This document shows positions 34,454 through 43,071 of a DNA stretch of 64,000 nucleotides, in pieces. The position numbers and the translations under genes were made by a program. Position 1 is the first letter of the stretch, and each line of letters opens with the position of its first letter. A model generated the notes under the pieces. The model was not told the origin of the DNA. It saw only the letters and a list, made by a program, of their open reading frames with translations, and searched no databases. Origin of the DNA: Helicobacter sp. TUL (lineage in GTDB: Bacteria > Campylobacterota > Campylobacteria > Campylobacterales > Helicobacteraceae); contig NZ_NESU01000001.1 in NCBI RefSeq assembly GCF_002287135.1, forward strand, positions 150,428 through 214,427, written 5' to 3'.

Positions 34454-36097
34454 ATGTCAATTGATATAAAAAAACATTTTAAACCTAATGAAATGCCCTC
34501 TATATGGGGAAGTCCGGCTAAGCCAAATCTTCCTGGCACAATACGCTTACTCTATGGCGTGGGATTTATTATCGTGCTGCTTACTGCAAGTTTGCAAAAT
34601 AATCTCATTATAGCCTACATCGACTATCTCCAAGGCGATATGGGCTTTACGCCTACGCAGGGTGCATGCATAACAGCCGCCTATTATATGGGAAATGTTT
34701 GGACTACAATTATGCTCTTTAGGTTTCGGCAACATTTTGGACTAAAAGTATTTTTCACTTGTATTTTTATTGTTCTTTTGTTTTCAGAAATTTTGGAATT
34801 ATCATTTAGCAATTTTGTCATTGTCGTATTTGCGCGTTTTATTGGTGGAGTTGTTGGTGGTGGTATTAGTGTGCTTTGTATTTTTTACACAATCCAAATG
34901 CTCCCAACAAGCAAAAAATATCTACTCTTTCCTACTAGCATAGGACTTACACAAATTGGCTCTGCACTCTCGCATTTTATCGTGGCGTATTTTAGTATGA
35001 GTGATTATCCGCATTTGATGAATTTCTTTGAGATAGGCTTTTGTCTTATTGCATTTTGCACATTTTTACTTATTGAATTACCACCATCACATGTCGCCAA
35101 AGCCTTTTTTCCTGAAGATTTTACGGTTATTTTATTTGCGCTTGGCACAGCACTTTGTTGTCTTATTTTTAGTGTAGGGAATGTTGCATGGTGGCATTAT
35201 GATCGCATAGCCTATGGCTTATGTATTGGTATTGCGTCTTTTGGGATATTTTTTATCGCAGAGTTTTTTAAAAAGCGTCCATTTATTCACTTAAATTTTT
35301 TGCTCAATATCCAACTTTTAGAAATTTCTCTCGCAGCAGCATTTGTGCGTATGTGTCTCGCAGAACAAAGCACAGGGGCTACAGGATTATTCAGAGATGT
35401 GCTAAACTTTAGCGACTATCAATTAATGGGATCATATGGAATCTTAACCTTAGGAGCACTTGGCGGTGGACTTGGCTGTTTATATATCTATAATTATGAA
35501 CGATCGCATGGTATGGTGCTTTTTGCAGCAGCACTTATTCCAATAGGTAGTTTTCTTTCTATGAATCTCTCCATTGATATGCTTCCTAGCAATATTTATC
35601 TAGGACAATTTCTTATCGCCTTTGCAAGTGTCTTTTTTATCGGTCCTCTGCTTGCAAATGGCATTATTTTAGGTGTTGCGCGTGGAACAAATTATGTCAT
35701 TACCTTTGCGGTAATTTTTACCTTCTCTCAAGGTGTCTTTGGTCTCCTTGGATCAGCGATTATTGAATATTTTATCAAATCTCAAAGCATACAAAACGCA
35801 CAAGATCTTATCAATAACAATATCACCAATCCTCATTTTGACGCACATTCTTATGACATAATCATGCAACACGCTGGAATCTTGGCTTATGAGGATTTAT
35901 TTTTTGCTATTGGTGCAATTGGCAGTGTGATTTTTGTCATATTGCTTATGCGTTATATTTATCTCAAACTTACAACAAATTCTTTGCGCAGAGAACTTGA
36001 TATCCTCAAGACTCGATCGATAAAAAAACAACGCCAAAACAGCCAAGATTCTAGAATCTCTTCAAGCCACACACTCTATACCACAACACGGAGGTAA
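34454..36097 (+). CDS. MFS drug efflux transporter (DHA2/EmrB-like)
   Basis: A 547-residue inner-membrane protein with about 14 hydrophobic helices and a basic cytosolic tail. The first helix region (LYGVGFIIVLLTASLQNNLI IAYIDYLQGDMGF) and VVFARFIGGVVGGGISVLCIFYTIQMLP follow the EmrB pattern, with the antiporter-type Gly-rich helix. Three genes with strong ribosome sites form the classic tripartite set: MFS pump, HlyD-type adaptor, TolC-type channel. Drug or metabolite substrate is not readable. No regulator gene is adjacent; control may lie in the 190-base leader. Confidence 0.85.
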   Translation: MSIDIKKHFKPNEMPSIWGSPAKPNLPGTIRLLYGVGFIIVLLTASLQNNLIIAYIDYLQGDMGFTPTQGACITAAYYMGNVWTTIMLFRFRQHFGLKVFFTCIFIVLLFSEILELSFSNFVIVVFARFIGGVVGGGISVLCIFYTIQMLPTSKKYLLFPTSIGLTQIGSALSHFIVAYFSMSDYPHLMNFFEIGFCLIAFCTFLLIELPPSHVAKAFFPEDFTVILFALGTALCCLIFSVGNVAWWHYDRIAYGLCIGIASFGIFFIAEFFKKRPFIHLNFLLNIQLLEISLAAAFVRMCLAEQSTGATGLFRDVLNFSDYQLMGSYGILTLGALGGGLGCLYIYNYERSHGMVLFAAALIPIGSFLSMNLSIDMLPSNIYLGQFLIAFASVFFIGPLLANGIILGVARGTNYVITFAVIFTFSQGVFGLLGSAIIEYFIKSQSIQNAQDLINNNITNPHFDAHSYDIIMQHAGILAYEDLFFAIGAIGSVIFVILLMRYIYLKLTTNSLRRELDILKTRSIKKQRQNSQDSRISSSHTLYTTTRR

Positions 36098-36100
36098 AAT

Positions 36101-37156
36101 ATGAAACCACATTATTCATGGCTTCCTAGTAAGCCAAAACTCTTTGTTATCATTGCAACAAGTATTGGTATTATCACCGGTATTACGCTTATCCTTTATG
36201 CGTGGCAATTACCACCATTTTTTCTCAATGTTGTCGTGACAAATGATGCCTATGTCCAATCCAAAACTACCCTACTCTCACCCCAAGTAAGCGGTTATAT
36301 CACACAAGTGTATGTCAAAGATTTTGCATTTGTCAAAGAGGGCGATCCACTTTTGCAAATCGATAAGCGTATTTTTACCCAAAAAGTGCAAGAAGCGCGT
36401 GCAAACCTACAAGGTGCGCAAAGTGCATTACAAGCATATGAGCAAAATTATCGCCTACATGAGGCTGATATTATCGAAAAAGAAGCCCAAATTAAAGCCA
36501 CAGAAGCCAACCTCAAAAATGCTCAAGCAGAAAACAACAGAGTTTCACAACTTGTCAAAAAAGAGAGTTTAAGCAAACGCGATTATGACAATGCAAGAGC
36601 GCAGTTATCAAGTGCGCAAGCTGCATACATACAAGCAAAAGCACAATACCAAAAATCCCTCCAAGAATTTGAAGCCTTTAAAACCACCAAAGATTCACTA
36701 CAAGCAGGAGTAAAACGTGCAAACGCCCTCTTAGAACTTGCACTTATTGATTTGGATAATTCCCTTATCAAAGCTCCTATAGATGGGCAACTTGGGGAAA
36801 TTTTGGCACATATTGGACAATTTGTCTCCCAAGGTAGCACACTTACTTATATCGTGCCACAAACGCATTGGGTAATAGCCAATATCAAAGAAAACAAAAT
36901 GGATAAAGTAACGCTTGGACAAAAAGTGCGTTTTAGTGTTGATGCCCTAAGCGGTGAGGAATTTAGCGGTGTTGTAGAAGAAATCTCTCCTGCTACAGGT
37001 AGCGAATTTAGCCCAATCAAAGTCAATCACGCTACTGGAAATTTTATCAAGGTTATCCAACGCATTCCTGTGAAAATCGCCATAGATCCTACAAATAAGC
37101 GCTTAGAAGAATTGCGTGCAGGAATGAGCGTCATAGTAGAGATTGAAACAAAATAA
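36101..37156 (+). CDS. HlyD/EmrA-type membrane fusion protein
   Basis: A 351-residue periplasmic adaptor. One N-terminal membrane helix (residues 11-32) is followed by the lipoyl-like half VTNDAYVQSKTTLLSPQVSG YITQVYVKDFAFVKEGDPLLQID. A long alpha-hairpin occupies about residues 95-205, rich in Ala, Gln and Lys. The second half (IKAPIDGQLGEILAHIGQFV) and the beta-barrel with GMSVIVEIETK close it. This is the EmrA/HlyD domain order. GGAGG upstream gives a strong ribosome site three bases after the MFS stop. It links the MFS pump to the outer-membrane channel. Confidence 0.92.
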   Translation: MKPHYSWLPSKPKLFVIIATSIGIITGITLILYAWQLPPFFLNVVVTNDAYVQSKTTLLSPQVSGYITQVYVKDFAFVKEGDPLLQIDKRIFTQKVQEARANLQGAQSALQAYEQNYRLHEADIIEKEAQIKATEANLKNAQAENNRVSQLVKKESLSKRDYDNARAQLSSAQAAYIQAKAQYQKSLQEFEAFKTTKDSLQAGVKRANALLELALIDLDNSLIKAPIDGQLGEILAHIGQFVSQGSTLTYIVPQTHWVIANIKENKMDKVTLGQKVRFSVDALSGEEFSGVVEEISPATGSEFSPIKVNHATGNFIKVIQRIPVKIAIDPTNKRLEELRAGMSVIVEIETK

Positions 37157-37165
37157 AGGATAGAT

Positions 37166-38644
37166 ATGAAATCTTTACACCTAAAATATGTAGCTCCAAA
37201 TCTTTTGCTTACAATATCTCTCATATCATTTAGCGCGTGTGTGCCACAAATCACCGATGTGCCAAAAGATTCACATATTTCCCTAAATCTTAGTCAATCA
37301 CAAGAAAGCATTAATGCGCATTGGTGGGAAGATTTTCATAACCCTGCTTTACTCTATTTGCTAGAACACGCAAGAGAATTTAACACACAAAACAAACTTG
37401 CCAAAACACATATTGAAATGGCAAGAAATGACTTAAAAATTGCTAGAGCCAAACTCTATCCAAATATGAATCTAAGCATAGATCCTGCCTATAATCAAAC
37501 AATCCTCCACCCACTTTATGCCCTCACACAAGGCAATGTAGATTTTTCTTATCATTTAGATTTTTTTGGAAAATACCGCTATGCCAAACAAAGCAAACAC
37601 TACGCCTTGCAAGCTAGTATTGCCCAAAGCTATGCGACACAACTCTCGGTTGATATGCTTGTCGCAAAGACATATATCACGCTTTTAGGGGCGTATGCGC
37701 GTTTAGAATTGCTCCAAACCACACTAGAGGCTAGACAAAAAGAGTTAAATATTATGCAAGATAGAAACAATATGGGCTACATTAGCACATATGATGTCAA
37801 ACAAGCCGTTATTGCTTATGAATCTGTTCAAACACAAATTGCCGATACTAAACTCTCCATAGCAACAAGCAAAAATGCTTTGGAATATCTTACCGGTGTG
37901 GATGTGGATTCGGAGGAATTTATAGTCTTGCAAGGCTTTAGTGTCAAATATCAAGAGGATATGGCACAAAATACTACATCTATAGAATCCCAAAATGCCT
38001 CTCTTGCCTCTGCCACAGATGTGTTTATTACTTTACAAGCCCCAAAACTTCCAGATAGTATCTCTTCAAAACTCTTGCATAATCGTCCTGATGTGTTATA
38101 CGCAGAATTTATGCTTGCCTCAAGTAGCGCATATCTACAAAAAGCACGAGCGGATTTTTTGCCAGATTTTAATATCGGACTAAATCTAGGTGCTATAGGC
38201 TATGCAAACTTTACGCAATTTTTAACACTAGGCGGGGTTACAGGCAGTGTATTAACACCACTTTTTAAAGGCAGGGAATTAGAGGGAGCATTTGGCATAG
38301 CCAACGCCCAAAGAGATGAAGCAGCGTATATCTATCGTGATGTGGTTATTAGAGCCTATAGAGAAGCAAGAGACGCATATATGAGTGTTTCATACCTAAA
38401 TCTTGAGCGAAATAGCACAAAAAAGCAGCAAGAAGCTGCAAAAGAAGCACTTGCCCACGCACGATCAAGATATGATACAGGGTATTCCTCTTACTTGGAG
38501 GTTGTTGATGCGCAACGATCACTCTTAGAGATTGAGACAAACCTCATCACCCTAAAAACCCTCTATTTAGAATCTATGTTCACTCTCTATGGGGCATTAG
38601 GTGGAGGTATGCAATACCAAGCAGAGGACTTTAAGCAAGAATAA
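37166..38644 (+). CDS. Outer-membrane efflux lipoprotein (NodT/OprM family)
   Basis: A 492-residue TolC-like channel. The signal peptide ends in the lipobox FSAC (Cys25), so it is a lipoprotein of the OprM/NodT subgroup. INAHWWEDFHNPALLYLLEHAREFN is the usual first signature; SKLLHNRPDVLYAEFMLASSSAYLQKARADFLPDF is the central one. The duplicated coiled-coil hairpins are visible as Ala-rich helices, ending in YDTGYSSYLEVVDAQRSLLEIE. It completes the tripartite pump and is convergent with the catalase-like gene six bases away. Confidence 0.93.
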   Translation: MKSLHLKYVAPNLLLTISLISFSACVPQITDVPKDSHISLNLSQSQESINAHWWEDFHNPALLYLLEHAREFNTQNKLAKTHIEMARNDLKIARAKLYPNMNLSIDPAYNQTILHPLYALTQGNVDFSYHLDFFGKYRYAKQSKHYALQASIAQSYATQLSVDMLVAKTYITLLGAYARLELLQTTLEARQKELNIMQDRNNMGYISTYDVKQAVIAYESVQTQIADTKLSIATSKNALEYLTGVDVDSEEFIVLQGFSVKYQEDMAQNTTSIESQNASLASATDVFITLQAPKLPDSISSKLLHNRPDVLYAEFMLASSSAYLQKARADFLPDFNIGLNLGAIGYANFTQFLTLGGVTGSVLTPLFKGRELEGAFGIANAQRDEAAYIYRDVVIRAYREARDAYMSVSYLNLERNSTKKQQEAAKEALAHARSRYDTGYSSYLEVVDAQRSLLEIETNLITLKTLYLESMFTLYGALGGGMQYQAEDFKQE

Positions 38645-38649
38645 TCTAC

Positions 38650-39651
38650 TTATTGTCGCTTGCCAAATGTGATACTATACACTTCATTTCTTGTTTCAAA
38701 AAGTGGATCTTTGGGTGCATCAACGCCTTGTGGCAATACTGCTGGCATATATACATCGCCATTGCAATCCTTACCTGCATATTCTTTTATCCTAAGCGTT
38801 GCTATTTGCACTTCTTTATGTTTGCCACTCCACAATGCTGTCGTGTCGTTTGTAATATCATTAGGATTTGCCAAAATAAGCATCATTTTGTATTCGATAG
38901 GCTTACTAGCGGTTTTGGCTTTAAAATCAGATTCTAAAAAATCATCGCCAAGTTTTTTTGCTTCATCAGCACTCAATCCTTTCTCACCTGCTACAGGCAC
39001 AAAAGCAAATCTAGCAGGAATGCTCTTGCCCTTAGAATCTGTAAAATAAAAAGTGTGTATGCTGTAGTAAGTCGTATTTGCTACGCTTGGCGTGAGCGGT
39101 GTTTTAGCAAGGTATTTGTCATAATTTGCAAACGATGGGATTTCTTTGGTAACCTTAGCGATATTTTCAGAATCTACCTTTCCATTTTTAGGCACGCGTA
39201 TTTCAAAAAACTTTACAAATTCTTCTAGATTCTTTGCAAAATTAATTTCTGTATTAAGCATTACGATTTCCCAGCTATCACTTTTGCCTTCGATTTTTAG
39301 CGCCAAACCTCTTCCTTTTGTAGCATCACTAGCCTTAGGATTTCCACCACCTAGTGAAAAACGCGCTTGAGTAGGGATACTAGATTCCTTTAATAGAGGA
39401 ATATTATAGGTATTTGTAATGCCTTTTACAGGTATAAATTCCCCAACTGCACAAAAACCCTTGGCATGATTAATTTTTTTGTGTGGATCCTTTGCATCAC
39501 CATTAAGCGTATAAAAAAGCTCTGCGATGCTTTGTGAATCTGTAGCAGATTCTGCCCATAATGCGCAACTTGAAACAAACAAAGCTGCGACAATGCCTCT
39601 AAAGATATGTGTTTTTGGTTTCCTTGCACCAATTGTAGGTATGGTTTTCAT
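38650..39651 (-). CDS. Periplasmic catalase-like heme protein
   Basis: A 333-residue protein with a signal peptide (IFRGIVAALFVSSCALWAES) followed by the catalase-like core: INHAKGFCAVGEFIP (His of the distal heme site), QARFSLGGGNPKASDATKGRGLALKI, VMLNTEINFAKNLEEFVKFF. It lacks the C-terminal catalase extensions, as in the small catalase-related peroxidases (H. pylori HP0485 type). Probably an organic-peroxide or H2O2 peroxidase in the periplasm. The ATG follows AAAGGAGTA. It is downstream of marC on the same strand. Confidence 0.85.
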   Translation of the reverse strand: MKTIPTIGARKPKTHIFRGIVAALFVSSCALWAESATDSQSIAELFYTLNGDAKDPHKKINHAKGFCAVGEFIPVKGITNTYNIPLLKESSIPTQARFSLGGGNPKASDATKGRGLALKIEGKSDSWEIVMLNTEINFAKNLEEFVKFFEIRVPKNGKVDSENIAKVTKEIPSFANYDKYLAKTPLTPSVANTTYYSIHTFYFTDSKGKSIPARFAFVPVAGEKGLSADEAKKLGDDFLESDFKAKTASKPIEYKMMLILANPNDITNDTTALWSGKHKEVQIATLRIKEYAGKDCNGDVYMPAVLPQGVDAPKDPLFETRNEVYSITFGKRQ

Positions 39652-39741
39652 TCATTACTCCTTTAAGTATTTTTAATGCAAATAAAATTCTTGCACACTT
39701 TTACAAACAAAGTTTTGCATACATCACAAAGAGTTTGTGTT

Positions 39742-40392
39742 TTATAACAATGTTGCCTTAAGTCCAATAATCATCATTTTTACGCCCATTGCCATAATAA
39801 AAACAAGTGCTATTCGTGAAAACACATGCAAAACAAGTTTTCCTAATACGCGTTCTATTGTGGCAGCAAAATGAAACAAAATAAGCATAAATACAAAAGC
39901 TACCACCACGGCACTAAGGGCAACAAAAGTGCCATTTTCTTCAGAGATAACAATGCTAGTAGAAAGTGTCCCCGGACCTACCAACATAGGAAAAGCCATA
40001 GGCACAATGCTTTGGCTTAATAATTCACTCTTATTTGTCGTAGTATAATGCGTGGTTGCTTTGTGAGATTGAAAAAGGAGATTCTTAAGGCTTACAAGGA
40101 TTAATAGCAAACCCCCTGCGATTCGCAAATCATTTAAATCCACATTAAACAAATAACGCATAATAAAAGGTCCGCTTAGTAAAAACAACACAACAATAAT
40201 AAAAGAAGTATACAGAATATTGCGGAAAAGACTTTGACGTAGTGAAGTCTCTAGCTCTTCAGTCATCGCAATAAATTGCGGGAGATTCCCAAAAGGGTTT
40301 AAAACAGCCAAAATTGTGATAGCTGCAAGCAAGATAGTATATAGTATCGTATACAATTGCGTTGAAAACAAAAGCTGCATTTCTTCAAACAT
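39742..40392 (-). CDS. MarC-family integral membrane protein
   Basis: A 216-residue protein with six membrane helices. The N-terminal AVLNPFGNLPQFIAMTEE and the central MAFPMLVGPGTLSTSIVIS are the MarC/YchE/YhgN signatures, with the duplicated three-helix layout. The family has no assigned transport substrate; the old link to multiple antibiotic resistance has not held up. The start at 40392 follows AAAGGATAG. The 275 bases to yedE upstream hold no other recognised gene. Confidence 0.88.
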   Translation of the reverse strand: MFEEMQLLFSTQLYTILYTILLAAITILAVLNPFGNLPQFIAMTEELETSLRQSLFRNILYTSFIIVVLFLLSGPFIMRYLFNVDLNDLRIAGGLLLILVSLKNLLFQSHKATTHYTTTNKSELLSQSIVPMAFPMLVGPGTLSTSIVISEENGTFVALSAVVVAFVFMLILFHFAATIERVLGKLVLHVFSRIALVFIMAMGVKMMIIGLKATLL

Positions 40393-40667
40393 GTATCTAT
40401 CCTTTAGAAAAATTTCGCGATTTTAGCACAATTTGCAACAATGCAATGCTACTCTCATGTATTTTTAACCCTTGTATATCTCTAAAATCTCAAAGCAAAT
40501 ACTCTTTCATCATTACATACCAACACAACACAAACATTTAAGGATTTTTTTAGAACTTAAGAATTAGAATGCACCCCCTCATAAATTTAGGCTTTTGGAC
40601 AAAGCAAGTGTATGTGAGATTCTGCATTAATCCCATAACCATTTCTTTTCAACAACAAGGACATAGT

Positions 40668-41882
40668 ATGTTTAAAGCATTTAAAGAGCGTTATCTCGTG
40701 CGATTTTGGTCGCCTATGCCTGCAATCATCGCATTAGGCATTATGGCAGCGTATTATTTTGGACTTACTGGAACATATTGGGCAGTAACTGGTGAATTTA
40801 CCCGTTGGGGCGGTCATATTATGCAATTCTTTGGCATAGATACAGATTCACTTGGATATTTTAAGATTATAGGACTTAGTGGCACTCCGCTAGATCGAAT
40901 CGATGGCGTAATGATTATTGGTATGTTTGCTGGAGCTTTTATAGCAGCAAGTTTTGCAAACAATGTTAAATTTCGCCTACCACAAAGCAATTTACGCATA
41001 GCTCAAGCCCTCATTGGTGGTATCATTGCAGGTTTTGGAGCGCGTATTGGTATGGGGTGTAACTTAGCGAGTTTTTTTACAGGTATCCCACAATTTAGTC
41101 TCCATGCTTGGTTTTTTACACTTATGACAATTATTGGGGTTTATCTAGGCACAAAGGTGGTGCTTTTACCATTTTTTAGATCCAAAGCTCCACTCCAAAA
41201 AGTCCAAGCACAAAAAGTCATCGCCCATAATGCCAAAAGAGAAAAAATACTGCTTATTCTTGGCATCATTGTGCTACTTGTAGTTGCTATATGGGTAGCA
41301 TATCTTATGATATATGGCATAACTCCAGAAGGCAGGGCTATACCGATTTTGCCTATTGCGATTATTTTTGGTGTAGGGTTTGGATTTATTATCTCACGCG
41401 CACAAATTTGTTTTACTTCCGCATTTAGAGATCTGTTTATTACAGGTAGAGGCTACATGGCAAGGGCAGTCATCATTGGTATGATGGTTTCAACTATTGG
41501 GGTATTTAGCTATGTTATGCTTGGTATGCCGCCTAAAATTATGTGGGCAGCACCAAATGCTGTCATTGGTGGATTGCTCTTTGGATTTGGGATTGTCATC
41601 GCTGGAGGCTGTGAATGTGGGTGGATGTATCGCGCTGTTGAGGGGCAAGTGCATTATTGGATTGTTGGGATTGGTAATGTCATTGGATCTACGCTTGTAG
41701 CACTCACTTGGGATTATTATTCTGCGCCATTGGCAACAAACTTTCCAAAAATCAATCTCTTGCAATCATTTGGAAATTATGGCGGACTTGTGATAAGTTA
41801 TGTATTGTTGCTTGTTTTCTTGGGTTGGGTGCTATGGATTGAACGAAAATACCACGCACAATCCAAATTTCAAAAAGCATAA
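40668..41882 (+). CDS. yedE: YeeE/YedE-family sulfur/selenium transporter
   Basis: A 404-residue inner-membrane transporter with ten or more helices. It contains the duplicated YeeE/YedE motif with essential cysteines: GARIGMGCNLASFFTGIPQFSLH (residues about 126-148) and IAGGCECGWMYRAVEGQVHYW in the second half, plus RAQICFTSAFRDLF. The family moves thiosulfate or related sulfur/selenium species. The start chosen is the ATG at 40668 with AAGGA upstream; the frame is open to 40569 but that extension is not conserved-looking. The TusA-like carrier lies 18 bases downstream, the usual YedE-YedF arrangement. Confidence 0.9.
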   Translation: MFKAFKERYLVRFWSPMPAIIALGIMAAYYFGLTGTYWAVTGEFTRWGGHIMQFFGIDTDSLGYFKIIGLSGTPLDRIDGVMIIGMFAGAFIAASFANNVKFRLPQSNLRIAQALIGGIIAGFGARIGMGCNLASFFTGIPQFSLHAWFFTLMTIIGVYLGTKVVLLPFFRSKAPLQKVQAQKVIAHNAKREKILLILGIIVLLVVAIWVAYLMIYGITPEGRAIPILPIAIIFGVGFGFIISRAQICFTSAFRDLFITGRGYMARAVIIGMMVSTIGVFSYVMLGMPPKIMWAAPNAVIGGLLFGFGIVIAGGCECGWMYRAVEGQVHYWIVGIGNVIGSTLVALTWDYYSAPLATNFPKINLLQSFGNYGGLVISYVLLLVFLGWVLWIERKYHAQSKFQKA

Positions 41883-41900
41883 GATTCTAAGGAGTTTTGT

Positions 41901-42134
41901 ATGGATATAACACCAAACTTTTCCCTTGATTTGCAAGGTGAGCCTTGCCCATATCCCGCAATTAGGACACTAGAAGTGTTACCTGAATTACAAAGTGGAG
42001 AAATTTTAGAAGTGCTTAGTGATTGCCCACAAAGTATCAATAATATCCCTATTGATGCTAAAAATCACGGCTATGAAGTTTTACAAGTAGAACAAATGGG
42101 AGCGACTATTCGCTATCTTATACGCAAACCTTAA
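41901..42134 (+). CDS. TusA/YedF-type sulfur carrier protein
   Basis: A 77-residue TusA-fold protein. The signature LDLQGEPCPYPAIRTLEVL has the active Cys in CPYP (residue 16). The rest follows the two-layer alpha/beta pattern with DCPQSINNIPIDAKNHGYEV. It would accept a persulfide or selenium from the YedE-delivered species. AAGGAG precedes the ATG. The end overlaps the convergent SLT-like gene by four bases. Confidence 0.92.
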   Translation: MDITPNFSLDLQGEPCPYPAIRTLEVLPELQSGEILEVLSDCPQSINNIPIDAKNHGYEVLQVEQMGATIRYLIRKP

Positions 42135-42982
42135 CGCTCTTGCAGGAGGTAAAATTCTCCTGTATTTGGATTTTGTTTTTTGGTTGGTATTTGTGATGAA
42201 GATGAGGGTTTATTGGCATAGTTAGCACTAAATTCTTGTGGTAATTCTATAAAATCACGCTTCTTTTTTTGAGAATCTGTGCGTTGCGTAGCAACTTGTG
42301 TAGTCATTTTTTTTGGGTTTGGCTTAGGGTATGCTACAGATTGTTGTGATAAAGATGGCTTTGGATTCTGTGCTAAAGCTGTGCTTTTTCCCAAAAATGC
42401 AAGTGCCTTATCATTTTTGGCTTGTTTGGCAAGTGCAGAAGCATATTTAGGTATATAGCCCTGCAGAGCTTGGACACGCTGCGCAATATCTTCATAATAA
42501 CTTTGTGCCATTTTATCACGCTCCCTATCTTTTTCCCAACTAAACCCTTTATTATAAGATTTAATCACCTCTTTCCAATTCCCATTACGCACTTTTTGCC
42601 AATACAAAAGCTCATCAAGCGCCACTTCAGAGGCATATTCATCATCACGCACGAGTAATTCTCCTACCATATTGCGTATAAATCCTGTGTCTTTTTGGTT
42701 ATTTTTTTTCAAAAGTCCAGGTATATGTGCATGATAGATTCCAGCAGATGGATCAGCAAAATTCATTCTATACTCTCCTGCGCACGATTCTTTCCATGCA
42801 ATAGCCGCCATTGTGTAACCAAAACCCGATTTTACTCCATATTTAAATGCCTTAAGAATGACATTTCTTTGTGCAACACTAAAATCCTTTAATGCCACGC
42901 ATTTACCCTCGACTTTATGCAGTGGAAGTGCCATACACACACTCATAATCCCAAATACCACACATACAAATATTGCCCTCAT
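42131..42982 (-). CDS. Exported lysozyme-fold (SLT-like) protein
   Basis: A 283-residue exported protein with a signal peptide (RAIFVCVVFGIMSVCMALP). Residues about 30-175 look like a transglycosylase/lysozyme fold: SGFGYTMAAIAWKESCAGEY carries the Glu-Ser pair typical of the SLT catalytic helix, then FADPSAGIYHAHIPG and VIKSYNKGFSW later. The C-terminal 100 residues are Ser/Pro/Gln/Lys-rich and probably disordered. It may cleave peptidoglycan; activity is inferred from the single Glu and pattern. Divergent from glyS. Confidence 0.6.
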   Translation of the reverse strand: MRAIFVCVVFGIMSVCMALPLHKVEGKCVALKDFSVAQRNVILKAFKYGVKSGFGYTMAAIAWKESCAGEYRMNFADPSAGIYHAHIPGLLKKNNQKDTGFIRNMVGELLVRDDEYASEVALDELLYWQKVRNGNWKEVIKSYNKGFSWEKDRERDKMAQSYYEDIAQRVQALQGYIPKYASALAKQAKNDKALAFLGKSTALAQNPKPSLSQQSVAYPKPNPKKMTTQVATQRTDSQKKKRDFIELPQEFSANYANKPSSSSQIPTKKQNPNTGEFYLLQER

Positions 42983-43029
42983 ATATACCCTCTTTAACTC
43001 TATATTTTAAAAAACCCTAATGCTTTGCG

Positions 43030-43038
43030 TGGTAAAAT
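43030..43038 (+). promoter_or_regulatory. Probable -10 promoter of glyS
   Basis: GCGTGGTAAAAT gives an extended TGG and TAAAAT (43033-43038), 34 bases before the TTG start, with AAAGGATAC as ribosome site. Confidence 0.35.
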
Positions 43039-43071
43039 CCCATCTCAAAGACTTTATCACAAAGGATACCC

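Noticed and set aside
40569..40667. Longer N-terminus of the YedE-like protein
   Set aside because: The extra 33 residues are not membrane-like and have no ribosome site; AAGGA precedes the ATG at 40668.
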